A DNA stretch of 44,610 nucleotides from a candidate division WOR-1 bacterium RIFCSPHIGHO2_01_FULL_53_15 (lineage in GTDB: Bacteria > Margulisbacteria > WOR-1 > O2-12-FULL-45-9 > XYB2-FULL-48-7). How positions within the stretch are numbered: the stretch's first letter is position 1; every line of letters starts with the position of its first letter. The notes under the pieces were generated by a model that saw only the letters and a list, made by a program, of their open reading frames with translations, was not told the DNA's origin and did no database searches. The position numbers were made by a program, and so were the translations under genes. The stretch is from contig METM01000007.1 in the NCBI GenBank assembly GCA_001772335.1, positions 56,193 through 100,802 on the forward strand. The letters are read 5' to 3'. Below, one piece after another: positions 10,166-27,216 of the stretch.

Positions 10166-10713
10166 TATGTTTTCCTGATCACGACCAGATTGCCGCTTTT
10201 GCCGGGCACCGCGCCTTTCAATAAAATAAGATTCTTTTCCGGGATGACCTGGACAACTTTCACACTCTTGGCCGTGATCATGCCGCCGCCAAGGCGCCCC
10301 GGCATCTTTCGCCCCCTGAAGACCCGCCCAGGGGTCGTACCCGAACCGCTTGAGCCCGGGAGGCGGTGCGACTTTGAGCCATGGCTCATCGGCCCGCGGT
10401 GCGTGTGGAAGCGCTTGACATTGCCGGCAAAGCCCTTGCCGATCGCGAGCCCCGAGACCTTGACGACGTCGCCCGGCTTGAAGAGATCGACTTTGAGCTC
10501 CTGACCCTTCTGATAGCCGCCTTCTTTCTCCAGGCGGATCTCACGCTTCTTTTTGCCGAAGCGGAGCTGCAGCGCGGCGTAGCCGTCCGTCTCTTCGGTC
10601 TTGACCTGAGTCACGGCGCACGGCCCCGCTTCGACGACGGTGACCCCTAAGAGGTTGCCCTGTTCGTCAAAAACCTGAGTCATGCCGATTTTTTTGCCCA
10701 ATAATCCATTCAT
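10165..10713 (-). CDS. rplC: 50S ribosomal protein L3
   Basis: 182 aa, rather compact against ~205-210 aa in many bacteria. It begins MNGLLGKKIGMTQVFDEQG and carries the loop GNVKRFHTHRGPMSHGSKS that reaches the peptidyl transferase centre. The open frame extends upstream to 10779, but homology and the neighbouring rpsJ gene place the start at 10713. Confidence 0.95.
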   Translation of the reverse strand: MNGLLGKKIGMTQVFDEQGNLLGVTVVEAGPCAVTQVKTEETDGYAALQLRFGKKKREIRLEKEGGYQKGQELKVDLFKPGDVVKVSGLAIGKGFAGNVKRFHTHRGPMSHGSKSHRLPGSSGSGTTPGRVFRGRKMPGRLGGGMITAKSVKVVQVIPEKNLILLKGAVPGKSGNLVVIRKT

Positions 10714-10717
10714 TTCA

Positions 10718-11035
10718 TTAATCCATTTTGATCTCGATATCAACGCCCGCCGGCAGGTCGAGCTGCATGAGCGCGTCAACCGTCTGCGGCGGCGGATCGA
10801 GGATATCGATCAGGCGTTTGTGCGTGCGCAGCTCAAAGTGCTCGCGCGATTTCTTGTCGACGTGCGGCGAGCGCAGGACGCAGTATTTCTGGATATCGGT
10901 CGGCAGCGGCACCGGCCCCGAGACCAGCGCCCCCGCCCGCTTGGCCGTGTCGACGATCTTGACGGCCGACTGGTCCAGCAGCCGGTGGTCGTAGCTCTTT
11001 AACCTGATCCTGAGCCTCTGCTTGATGGCTGTCAT
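10718..11035 (-). CDS. rpsJ: 30S ribosomal protein S10
   Basis: 105 aa. Signatures: [38 protein letters not shown] and [15 protein letters not shown]. It is also the NusB partner in antitermination complexes. It starts 1 bp after fusA; the tuf gene usually found between them is missing. Confidence 0.96.
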   Translation of the reverse strand: MTAIKQRLRIRLKSYDHRLLDQSAVKIVDTAKRAGALVSGPVPLPTDIQKYCVLRSPHVDKKSREHFELRTHKRLIDILDPPPQTVDALMQLDLPAGVDIEIKMD

Positions 11036-11036
11036 A

Positions 11037-13111
<2,075 letters not shown>

Positions 13112-13118
<7 letters not shown>

Positions 13119-13582
13119 CTAAAATGCGCGAATGCCTTATTCGCCTCCGCTGTCTTGTGCAGGTTTTCGCGATTCTTGATCGCGGCGCCTGTATTATTGT
13201 ACGCGTCGATCAACTCGGCCGAGAGGTTCTCGACCATCGACTTGCCCGGCCGCACGACGGCCCCCTGGCGCAGCCACTGCATGGCAATGGCCGTTCCCCG
13301 CTCGCGGGTCACCTCGATCGGCACCTGGTAAGTCGCGCCGCCGACCCGGCGGGCTTTGACCTCAAGGAGCGGCGCCGCGTTGGCGATCGCCTTTTCAAAG
13401 ACCTCCATCGGCTCTTTGTTCAGTTTCTTCTTTATCTCGGCCATGGCCAGATAAAAAATATTCTCGGCCTTGGCGCGCTTGCCGCGGCGCGTCATCTTAT
13501 TGATGAAGCGCTGGGCGGCCACGGAGTTATAGACCGCGTCCGGCTGGATCTTTCTTTTGGGCACTCTGCCGCGCCTTGGCAT
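13112..13582 (-). CDS. rpsG: 30S ribosomal protein S7
   Basis: 156 aa, starting [20 protein letters not shown] and containing [20 protein letters not shown]. It is the primary assembly protein of the 30S head. The open frame continues upstream to 13768 through rpsL; the homologous start is the ATG at 13582, 1 bp after the rpsL stop. Confidence 0.96.
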
Positions 13583-13583
13583 T

Positions 13584-13973
13584 TTAAGCTTTACCTCCGC
13601 CGGCTTTCGGCCGCTTGGCGCCGTATTTACTGCGCGACTGCCTTCTGTTCTCAACGCCGCCGGTGTCAAAAGCGCCGCGCACGATGTGGTAGCGCACGCC
13701 CGGCAGGTCCTTGACGCGGCCGCCGCGCACGAGCACCACCGAGTGCTCCTGCAGGTTGTGCCCGACACCCGGGATGTAGGCCGAGACCTCGATCCCGCTC
13801 GTCAGGCGCACCCGGGCGACCTTGCGCAGGGCCGAATTCGGTTTTTTCGGCGTCGTGGTGTAGACGCGGACGCAGACGCCGCGGCGCATGGGCGACCCTT
13901 TGAGCGCCGGCGCTTTGATCTTGTTCTTCTTGCCGCCTCTGCCCTTGCGGATCAACTGGCTGATCGTTGGCAT
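13584..13973 (-). CDS. rpsL: 30S ribosomal protein S12
   Basis: 129 aa. Begins [18 protein letters not shown]. The decoding-centre loops are intact: [19 protein letters not shown], with the Lys that mutates in streptomycin resistance, and [20 protein letters not shown]. It begins 1 bp after the rpoC stop. Confidence 0.97.
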   Translation of the reverse strand: MPTISQLIRKGRGGKKNKIKAPALKGSPMRRGVCVRVYTTTPKKPNSALRKVARVRLTSGIEVSAYIPGVGHNLQEHSVVLVRGGRVKDLPGVRYHIVRGAFDTGGVENRRQSRSKYGAKRPKAGGGKA

Positions 13974-21384
<7,411 letters not shown>

Positions 21385-21393
21385 TTAATCCCC

Positions 21394-21771
21394 TTATTTG
21401 ATCTCGACTTTGGCCCCTTCAGCTTCCAGCTTCTTCTTGATCTCTTCGGCTTCTTCTTTCTTGACCTTTTCTTTGACTTTCTTGGGCGCGTTATCGACCA
21501 GGTCCTTGGCTTCTTTTAAGCCCAGGCCGGTGATCTCGCGCAGTACCTTGAGCACCTGGATCTTTTTGTCGCCCGCCGCCGTCAGCATAACGTCAAATTC
21601 ATCCCTGGGCGCTTCGGCCGCACCGGCGCCCGCCGCGCCGCCGCCAGCCGCCATCATCATGGGGGCCGCCGCCGTGACGCCGAACTTTTCTTCCAGCTGT
21701 TTGACCAGATCGGCCAGTTCCAGGACCGTCATCCCTTCAACCGCGCTGATTAATTCTTCGACTTTTGCCAT
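21394..21771 (-). CDS. rplL: 50S ribosomal protein L7/L12
   Basis: 125 aa stalk protein. The N-terminal dimerisation domain ends at the Ala/Gly-rich hinge ([20 protein letters not shown]). The C-terminal factor-binding domain contains [20 protein letters not shown]. The ATG at 21771 has GGAGG 10 bases upstream; an in-frame ATG at 21795 only adds a non-homologous octapeptide. A 150-bp spacer holding the palindromic repeat separates it from rplJ. Confidence 0.96.
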   Translation of the reverse strand: MAKVEELISAVEGMTVLELADLVKQLEEKFGVTAAAPMMMAAGGGAAGAGAAEAPRDEFDVMLTAAGDKKIQVLKVLREITGLGLKEAKDLVDNAPKKVKEKVKKEEAEEIKKKLEAEGAKVEIK

Positions 21772-21805
21772 CGCTATTTCGCCTCCTTTTCTCATTTCTT
21801 TTTGA

Positions 21806-21920
21806 TTCGAAACCCCAGACTAAAGTCTGGGGAATATTCCACACACTTCAGTGTGTGGTTTCGAAACCCCAGACTAAAGTCTGGGGAATATTCCACACAC
21901 TTCAATGTGTGGTTTCGAAA
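21806..21920 (-). repeat. Tandem 54-bp double-palindrome repeat between rplJ and rplL
   Basis: Two 54-bp units at 21806-21859 and 21860-21913, differing at one base, plus a terminal TTCGAAA. Each unit is almost entirely palindromic: TTTCGAAA, then the hairpin CCCCAGAC-TAAA-GTCTGGGG, then AATATT, then the hairpin CCACACAC-TTCA-GTGTGTGG. In the second unit one base next to the loop of the last hairpin is changed. The repeat fills the only sizeable spacer in the rplJ-rplL-rpoB stretch. It resembles REP/RAYT-type palindromic elements. A role as RNA-processing or attenuation structure is inference. Confidence 0.9.
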
Positions 21921-21923
21921 TAA

Positions 21924-22448
21924 TTATCCTTTCTTATCTTTTATTGCATTCAAAGCATAGACCAGCTTGCGCAGCGGTCCGTTCAGAACATTGGCCAGGC
22001 CGTAGAGCGGCGACTTGAGGCCGCCGACCACCTTGCCGAGCAGGACTTCGCGCGGCGGCAGTTTTGAGATCGCCGCCAGGTCGTCCCGGCTGAACACTTG
22101 CTTGTCGACCACGCCGATGCGGAGCCCGCCTTTCTCGGTCTCTTTGATGAACTTGACCAGCGCCTTTAAGGGCGAGACGGCGTCTGCGTAGCCGAGCATG
22201 ACGACGGTCGGCCCCTTGAGATGGTCCTTGAACTCTGGCAGGCCCGACTCGGCGACCGCCCGCTCGATCAGCGTGTTCTTGATGACCGCGAGCTCCGACT
22301 TCTCCGCCCGCAGTTTGCGGCGCAGTTCCGTCATTTCCTTGACGGAGAGACCGAGATAATCGGCCAGGACCATAACGCTCGCGCGCGCGATCTTTTCTTT
22401 CAGCTCGGCGACGACCTTGCTTTTTTCGGCGATCGCCTGTTCACTCAT
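21924..22448 (-). CDS. rplJ: 50S ribosomal protein L10
   Basis: 174 aa stalk-base protein that binds 23S rRNA and carries L7/L12 dimers on its C-terminal helix. N-terminal segment: KSKVVAELKEKIARASVMVL. Middle: LRAEKSELAVIKNTLIERAV. It starts 2 bp after rplA, so the long L10-binding leader known from E. coli cannot be present here. Confidence 0.95.
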   Translation of the reverse strand: MSEQAIAEKSKVVAELKEKIARASVMVLADYLGLSVKEMTELRRKLRAEKSELAVIKNTLIERAVAESGLPEFKDHLKGPTVVMLGYADAVSPLKALVKFIKETEKGGLRIGVVDKQVFSRDDLAAISKLPPREVLLGKVVGGLKSPLYGLANVLNGPLRKLVYALNAIKDKKG

Positions 22449-22450
22449 GA

Positions 22451-23146
22451 TTATTGGACCTCGTCCATGGCCTGGCCGGGATCGATCTTGAGGCCGGGCC
22501 CCATGGTCGTTGAGACGGTGATCGACTTGATATAGGCCCCTTTTAAGCCGCTCGGCTTGGCGTGGCTGAGCGCCGAAAGGGCCGCTTTTAAATTATCGTG
22601 CAGGCCCTCCGGCTTAAAAGAGACCTTGCCGATGCCGAGGTGGACGACGCCCCCCTTGTCCATCTTGAATTCGACTTTGCCCCCCTGGAACTCTTTGACC
22701 GCCTTGCCGATCTCGGGGGTGACGGTGCCCGACTTCGGGTTAGGCATCAGGCCTTTCGTGCCGAGGATCTTGCCCAGCTTGCCGACTTCGAGCATCATGT
22801 CGGGCGACGCGATCAGGACATCAAAGCCGAGGAAGCCGCCCTTGATCTTTTCGATCAGGTCGACCGAGCCGGCGGCAACCGCCCCGGCCGCTTCCGCCTC
22901 CTTGACGCGGTCGGGCTTGGTGATGACCGCGACCCGCTTGGCTTTGCCGCTGCCGGCCGGCAGGGCGACCGTGCCGCGCACCGACGGATTCTTCACCACA
23001 TCGACCCCAAGCTTGACGGCGAGGTCGATCGATTCGTCAAACTTAGCTCTCTTCGTCTGCGGCAAGAGAGCGATGGCCTCGGCCGGAGCATAAAACTTCT
23101 CACGATCAACCAGCTTCGCTTTTTCTATATATTTTTTATTTAACAT
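22451..23146 (-). CDS. rplA: 50S ribosomal protein L1
   Basis: 231 aa two-domain stalk protein that contacts the E site. Signatures: SIDLAVKLGVDVVKNPSVRG, LGKILGTKGLMPNPKSGTVT and the C-terminal AYIKSITVSTTMGPGLKID. Spacing to rplK is 17 bp. L1 feedback control is known in E. coli; no mimic was identified here. Confidence 0.96.
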   Translation of the reverse strand: MLNKKYIEKAKLVDREKFYAPAEAIALLPQTKRAKFDESIDLAVKLGVDVVKNPSVRGTVALPAGSGKAKRVAVITKPDRVKEAEAAGAVAAGSVDLIEKIKGGFLGFDVLIASPDMMLEVGKLGKILGTKGLMPNPKSGTVTPEIGKAVKEFQGGKVEFKMDKGGVVHLGIGKVSFKPEGLHDNLKAALSALSHAKPSGLKGAYIKSITVSTTMGPGLKIDPGQAMDEVQ

Positions 23147-23163
23147 TACTTTTTAATTTTGAC

Positions 23164-23586
23164 TTACTCGACCGTTATTCCCATGCTGCGGGCGGTCCCC
23201 GCCACGATCTTCATCCCCGCTTCAACATCATTGGCGTTGATATCGGGCATCTTGATCGTCGCGATCTCGCGCACCTTGTCAAACGAAACCTTGCCGACCT
23301 TGTTTTTGTTGGGCACGCCCGAGCCCTTCTCGACGCCGGCCGCCTTCCTCAACAGATCAGCGACAGGCGGGGTCTTTAATATGAATGTAAAGGAGCGGTC
23401 CTTGAAGATCGAGATCTCGACCGGTACGATCATGTCGCCTTTGTCTTTGGTCGCCGCGTTGTACTGCTTGCAGAACTCCATGATATTGATGCCGTGCTGG
23501 CCGAGCGCGGGGCCGATGGGCGGCGCCGGGTTGGCCTTCCCGGCCGGGATCTGTAATTTAACTTTAGTCAGTAATTCTTTAGCCAT
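23164..23586 (-). CDS. rplK: 50S ribosomal protein L11
   Basis: 140 aa, begins [20 protein letters not shown] and contains [19 protein letters not shown] plus the C-terminal rRNA-binding domain ([10 protein letters not shown] end). It forms the GTPase-associated centre with 23S rRNA. It follows nusG after 5 bp. Confidence 0.96.
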   Translation of the reverse strand: MAKELLTKVKLQIPAGKANPAPPIGPALGQHGINIMEFCKQYNAATKDKGDMIVPVEISIFKDRSFTFILKTPPVADLLRKAAGVEKGSGVPNKNKVGKVSFDKVREIATIKMPDINANDVEAGMKIVAGTARSMGITVE

Positions 23587-23591
23587 TTAAT

Positions 23592-24152
23592 TTATGTAAG
23601 CTTCTGCGCGTGCTCAAAATTGACTTCGACCGGCGTATCCCGGCCGAAGATATTGATCAGGACTTTCAGTTTGCCTTTTTCAGCGTTGATCTCGTCAATA
23701 GTGCCGGTATAGCCCCGGAACGCGCCGGAGATAACCCTCACCGCTTCGCCCCGCTCAAAACTGATCTCGAGCCGCTCTTCCTTGCCGAGCTGCTTGAGCA
23801 CCCTCTGCATCTCCTTGTCGGAAACCGGCGTCGGGCTGACCTTGCTGCCGATGAACCGGGCGACACCCGAGGTCTGCCGGATCTGATACCAGGTCTCCTC
23901 GTCAAGGACCATCTCGAGAAAGACATAACCGGGGAACATCTTCCTGACTTTCTCGACGCGCTTGCCGCCCTTGATCTCGATCGTCTCTTCTAACGGCACC
24001 AGCACCTGAAAAACCCTGTCGGCGAGCCCCTCGTCCCTGACCGTCTGCTCGAGGGCCGACTTGGCCTTGTCTTCCTGCCCGGTAAAGGTCTGGATGACAT
24101 ACCAGCGGCGCCCGCTGGCCGGCGCGGTCTTCGATTCCTCGGTATTATTCAT
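23592..24152 (-). CDS. nusG: Transcription termination/antitermination factor NusG
   Basis: 186 aa. The NGN domain starts at RRWYVIQTFTGQEDKAK and includes KMFPGYVFLEMVLDEETW. The C-terminal KOW domain is GEAVRVISGAFRGYTGTIDE. It couples RNA polymerase to Rho or to ribosomes via S10. A short acidic N-terminal extension precedes the NGN domain. The ATG overlaps the secE stop by 4 bp. Confidence 0.96.
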   Translation of the reverse strand: MNNTEESKTAPASGRRWYVIQTFTGQEDKAKSALEQTVRDEGLADRVFQVLVPLEETIEIKGGKRVEKVRKMFPGYVFLEMVLDEETWYQIRQTSGVARFIGSKVSPTPVSDKEMQRVLKQLGKEERLEISFERGEAVRVISGAFRGYTGTIDEINAEKGKLKVLINIFGRDTPVEVNFEHAQKLT

Positions 24153-24334
24153 TTTAAAAGCGCGCCAAAGATCCTGGCCAACCCGAAATCGACGAACATG
24201 AGGAAGACCCCGGTGATAAAGACCAGGGCCAGCACGATGATCGAGGCGACCGTCACGTAGCGCCGGTCCGGCCAGACGACCTTTTTGACCTCGGCCAGCG
24301 TTTCTTTCAGATAATTGATGATCTTATCTTTCAT
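24149..24334 (-). CDS. secE: Preprotein translocase subunit SecE
   Basis: 61 aa, the short one-TM form. The amphipathic segment INYLKETLAEVKKVVWPDRR with its conserved VVWP precedes one membrane helix (ASIIVLALVFITGVFLMFV). It stabilises SecY. It is placed between tRNA-Trp and nusG, the order seen in many bacteria. Confidence 0.95.
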   Translation of the reverse strand: MKDKIINYLKETLAEVKKVVWPDRRYVTVASIIVLALVFITGVFLMFVDFGLARIFGALLK

Positions 24335-24428
24335 CGATCATCCGCCAATTACATCTCACGAATTGGCCCGTCTTGCAATTCGAGAAATGTGCTTCGCAAG
24401 TCATTTTCGTGAAGCGTTTCCTTATATC

Positions 24429-24499
24429 CGGGAGCGGGAGGAGTTGAACCCCCAGTTCCGGTTTTGGAGACCGGTGGTTTACCATTAACCGACGCTCCC
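24429..24499 (-). tRNA. tRNA-Trp (CCA)
   Basis: 71-nt cloverleaf on the minus strand. Acceptor GGGAGCG/CGCTCCC with discriminator G, D-stem GGTT/AACC, anticodon stem CCGGT/ACCGG around loop CTCCAAA (anticodon CCA), 4-nt variable loop, and T-arm with loop TTCAACT. No CCA end is encoded. It lies between rpmG and secE, the known conserved position of tRNA-Trp. Confidence 0.95.
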
Positions 24500-24509
24500 G
24501 TGTGGGCAG

Positions 24510-24656
24510 GGAATCAGGGTATCAGGTGATCCGGAAATCAGGGAAAGGTAAATATTTTGATAATTAATGTCCCTGGTCCCCTGATCTCCCAATCTCCAAT
24601 CCCTGATCTCCTGATTTCCTGATATCCACTTCCCGATCCCCTGATCCCCTGATATC
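24510..24656. repeat. Degenerate ATCAGG / CCTGAT array with inverted halves
   Basis: The 150-bp spacer between rpmG and tRNA-Trp is mostly short degenerate units. The left part (about 24510-24545) reads ATCAGGG-like on the plus strand. The right part (about 24572-24656) reads CCTGATNTCC-like, the reverse orientation. The two halves could fold on each other in the transcript. The right half runs up to the stop codon of rpmG. The same unit type recurs inside miaB and at 40278-40339 and 42385-42580. Confidence 0.8.
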
Positions 24657-24657
24657 C

Positions 24658-24807
24658 TCATTTCTCCTCTTTATGCTTGGTATGCTTCTTGTCCCAGCGG
24701 CAATACTTGAGGAGCTCGAGCCGCTCCTTGGTATTCTTTTTGTTCTTTGTCGACGTGTAATTTTTCCTTTTACACTCGGCACAGACCAGCGTCACTATCT
24801 CCTGCAT
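24658..24807 (-). CDS. rpmG: 50S ribosomal protein L33
   Basis: 49 aa. Reads [19 protein letters not shown], then [20 protein letters not shown] and a short Lys-rich end. The first zinc pair CAEC is present. The second pair is degenerate (CRWD instead of CxxC), so zinc binding is doubtful. GGAGGGG precedes the ATG by 5 bases. It is the first gene of the leftward series. Confidence 0.94.
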   Translation of the reverse strand: MQEIVTLVCAECKRKNYTSTKNKKNTKERLELLKYCRWDKKHTKHKEEK

Positions 24808-24955
24808 AAACCCCTCCAAACACACAAACCCTCTCCTCTTCCTTATTTCAGGAAAAAAATAGAGAGGGGAATTATTTAATGACCTCGACTAGAAGCACGC
24901 CCCAGAAAACCCGGAACGCAGTCGTATCCCCGATTAGTCAAACAACAGAGTTAAT

Positions 24956-24983
24956 ATTACACTATTATGTGGAAAGCTGTCAA
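24956..24983 (-). promoter_or_regulatory. Sigma-70-type promoter for the ribosomal/RNA polymerase gene series
   Basis: On the minus strand TTGACA (24983-24978) is followed after 16 bp by TGTAAT (24961-24956), matching both consensus boxes except one base. It lies about 150 bp upstream of rpmG, leaving a 5' leader of roughly 140 nt in which I see no clear structure. It is the best promoter in the first 28 kb. Confidence 0.75.
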
Positions 24984-25000
24984 GGGGTTATTTTTGCGGT

Positions 25001-26251
25001 TTAACTCAAGATCCTGATGACATTGCCGACCGAATTGACCACGGAGAGCTTTCTGATCGCCTTGATCGCCGCAATCAGGTTTTTCTCCGGCACTTCGTGC
25101 GTCAGGATGACAAGCGTGGCCTGGCTGCCAACCGTCTCCTTCTGCGTCACGGCGGCGATGCTCACCTTTTTATCGGCAAAGACCCTGGCGATTCCCGCTA
25201 ACACGCCATGCCTATCCGGCACTTGAAGCCGAATATAATAGCGTCCGATGATTTCCTCAATATTCCGAATGTCAAAATCCCTTAATTTGACATTTGTCAT
25301 TTGACATTTGTCATTTGCAACCGCGACGATGTCGCCTATCACGGCTGACGCGGTTGCGTTGCCCCCTGCTCCCGGCCCGTAGAACATCAGCTCGCCAACG
25401 GGAAACCCTTTAACGTAAATAGCGTTGAAATTTTCGGAGACGCCGGCCAGCGGGTGCGTTTTGGCGACGAGCGCCGGGTGAACGCGGACATCGAGCTGTC
25501 CCCCCGTGAGGCGCGCGCTGGCCAGCAGTTTTATAACATAACCAATATCACCGGCGTAAAGAATATCTTCCGCAGTGATCTTATCGATGCCTTCACGATA
25601 AACATCCCCCCACTCGACCTTCGCCCCGAAAGCGACCGAGGCGAGGATCACGGCCTTGAAAGAGGCGTCGTAGCCCTCGATATCCATTTTGGGGTTCGCT
25701 TCGGCAAAGCCCTTCTTCTGGGCGTCGCGCAGGACTTCGCCCAGCTCATGACCTTCGGCGGTCATTCTGGAAAGAATATAGTTCGTCGTGCCATTGACGA
25801 TGCCAAAGATCTCGCTGATCTTATTGGCCGAAAGGTTGTCGCGGATCGTGTTGAGGATCGGGATGCCGCCGCCGACCGCCCCTTCAAAGAGAAGCGCGAC
25901 ATTATTGGCCGCCGCGGCCGCCAAAAGCTCGTCCATGTGCCGGGCGATAAGCTCTTTATTTGAGGTCACGACGTGTTTGCCGGCGCGCAGGGCAGCCAGG
26001 ACATATTTTTTAGCCGGGTTGACGCCGCCCATTGTCTCGACCACGACGGCAATGTCGGGATCGTTGAGGATCGCGGCCGGCGAACCGGCAACCGGGAACT
26101 GGAAACGGCCCCGGCGCAGGTCACAGCCCGCCTTGACTTTGAGCCGCAGGCCGGCCTTATCGGCAATGACGCCCGAGTTTTTCCGCAAGACGGCGGCGAC
26201 CGCTGAGCCGACCGTCCCCAGGCCAAAAATCCCTAGGTTGATGGTTTTCAT
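25001..26251 (-). CDS. hom: Homoserine dehydrogenase (with ACT domain)
   Basis: 416 aa. Reduces aspartate semialdehyde to homoserine for Met/Thr/Ile synthesis. NAD(P)-binding FGLGTVGSAV is at residues 9-18. The catalytic domain includes SNKELIARH, GTTNYILSRM and EANPKMDIEGYDASFKAVIL. The C-terminal ACT domain (about residues 335-416) is a likely allosteric module. The linker at residues ~311-322 is encoded by a heptamer repeat tract. The ATG directly follows the prs stop codon (TAAATG). Confidence 0.95.
   Translation of the reverse strand: MKTINLGIFGLGTVGSAVAAVLRKNSGVIADKAGLRLKVKAGCDLRRGRFQFPVAGSPAAILNDPDIAVVVETMGGVNPAKKYVLAALRAGKHVVTSNKELIARHMDELLAAAAANNVALLFEGAVGGGIPILNTIRDNLSANKISEIFGIVNGTTNYILSRMTAEGHELGEVLRDAQKKGFAEANPKMDIEGYDASFKAVILASVAFGAKVEWGDVYREGIDKITAEDILYAGDIGYVIKLLASARLTGGQLDVRVHPALVAKTHPLAGVSENFNAIYVKGFPVGELMFYGPGAGGNATASAVIGDIVAVANDKCQMTNVKLRDFDIRNIEEIIGRYYIRLQVPDRHGVLAGIARVFADKKVSIAAVTQKETVGSQATLVILTHEVPEKNLIAAIKAIRKLSVVNSVGNVIRILS
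25288..25318 (-). repeat. Heptamer tract (AAATGTC/AAATGAC) inside hom
   Basis: Four alternating 7-bp units of the form TGACATT/TGTCATT on the plus strand. They encode part of the linker between the catalytic and ACT domains of homoserine dehydrogenase. The frame is kept. Confidence 0.8.
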
Positions 26252-27196
26252 TTAATCAAACAGCGACGTGATCGACCGGTGCTCAAAGTTGCGCCTGATC
26301 GCTTCGCCTAACAGCTCGGCCGACGAGAGTATCTTCAGTCCCTTGAACTGTTTCTCTTTGGGAATGGGGACCGAATCGGTCACGACGACTTCGGCAAAGT
26401 TCGCCTGGCTTAAGCGCTCGACCGCCGGGCCGGAGAAGATGCCGTGCGTGGCGATGACATAAACATCTTTGTTGCAGCCCTCGGCCCGCAGGGCGCCGAC
26501 GCCGCTCGTGATCGTGCCGGCGGTGTCGATCATGTCATCGGTAATGACGACGGTCCTGCCCTTGACTTCGCCGACGACGTGGGTGACTTCGGACTGATGG
26601 TGTTCGGAGCGGACTTTATGCAGGATCGCGAGCTGGGCGCCGACCCGGTCGGCCAGCTTTTTAGCCACTTTGGCGCGGCCGGTGTCGGGCGCGACAACGA
26701 CAATGTCTTTTAGGTTCTTCTCTTTTATGTAATTGGAGAGAATCGGCAGGGCCGTCAGCGTATCAACCGGGATATTGAAGAAGCCCTGGATTTGGTCGGA
26801 ATGGAGGTCCATGGCGACGATGCGGTCGGCGCCGGCCGTTTCCAACAGATTGGCGACCAGCCGGGCGGAGATCGGCTCGCGGGAGGCCGCCTTGCGGTCC
26901 TGCCGGGCGTAGCCGAACTGCGGCATGACGGCCGAGATCGACTTGGCTGAAGCCCGCTTCATGGCGTCGATCACGATAAAGAGCTCCATCAGGTTCTCGT
27001 TGACGTTCTCGGTGCAGGTCTCGATGATGACACAATCGGCGCCGCGGATGTTCTCGGCGATGCGCGCGTAGATCTCGCCGCCGGAAAAGCGCGAGACCTT
27101 GATGTCGCCCGCTTTGATGCCGAGATATTTCGTGATCTTTTCGCCGAGCTCTGGATGCGAAGTCCCGTAAAAAACACGCAGTTCGGAATTTGCCAT
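26252..27196 (-). CDS. prs: Ribose-phosphate pyrophosphokinase
   Basis: 314 aa. Makes PRPP from ribose 5-phosphate and ATP. Visible features: FSGGEIYARIAENIRGADC, the flexible-loop region YARQDRKAASREPISARLVA, MDLHSDQIQGFF, and the PRPP-binding loop VVITDDMIDTAGTI. GGAGG lies 6 bases before the ATG. It sits between miaB (20 bp upstream) and hom (adjacent), probably one operon. Confidence 0.96.
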   Translation of the reverse strand: MANSELRVFYGTSHPELGEKITKYLGIKAGDIKVSRFSGGEIYARIAENIRGADCVIIETCTENVNENLMELFIVIDAMKRASAKSISAVMPQFGYARQDRKAASREPISARLVANLLETAGADRIVAMDLHSDQIQGFFNIPVDTLTALPILSNYIKEKNLKDIVVVAPDTGRAKVAKKLADRVGAQLAILHKVRSEHHQSEVTHVVGEVKGRTVVITDDMIDTAGTITSGVGALRAEGCNKDVYVIATHGIFSGPAVERLSQANFAEVVVTDSVPIPKEKQFKGLKILSSAELLGEAIRRNFEHRSITSLFD

Positions 27197-27216
27197 GGTT
27201 TGCCTCCGTGGCGGTA

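Noticed and set aside
22448-22470. L10-binding leader upstream of rplJ
   Set aside because: rplJ begins 2 bp after rplA, leaving no room for the leader structure known from E. coli.
24564-24782. 72-aa minus-strand frame overlapping rpmG
   Set aside because: The L33 frame at 24658-24807 has a clear family match and a Shine-Dalgarno; the other frame is repeat-derived.
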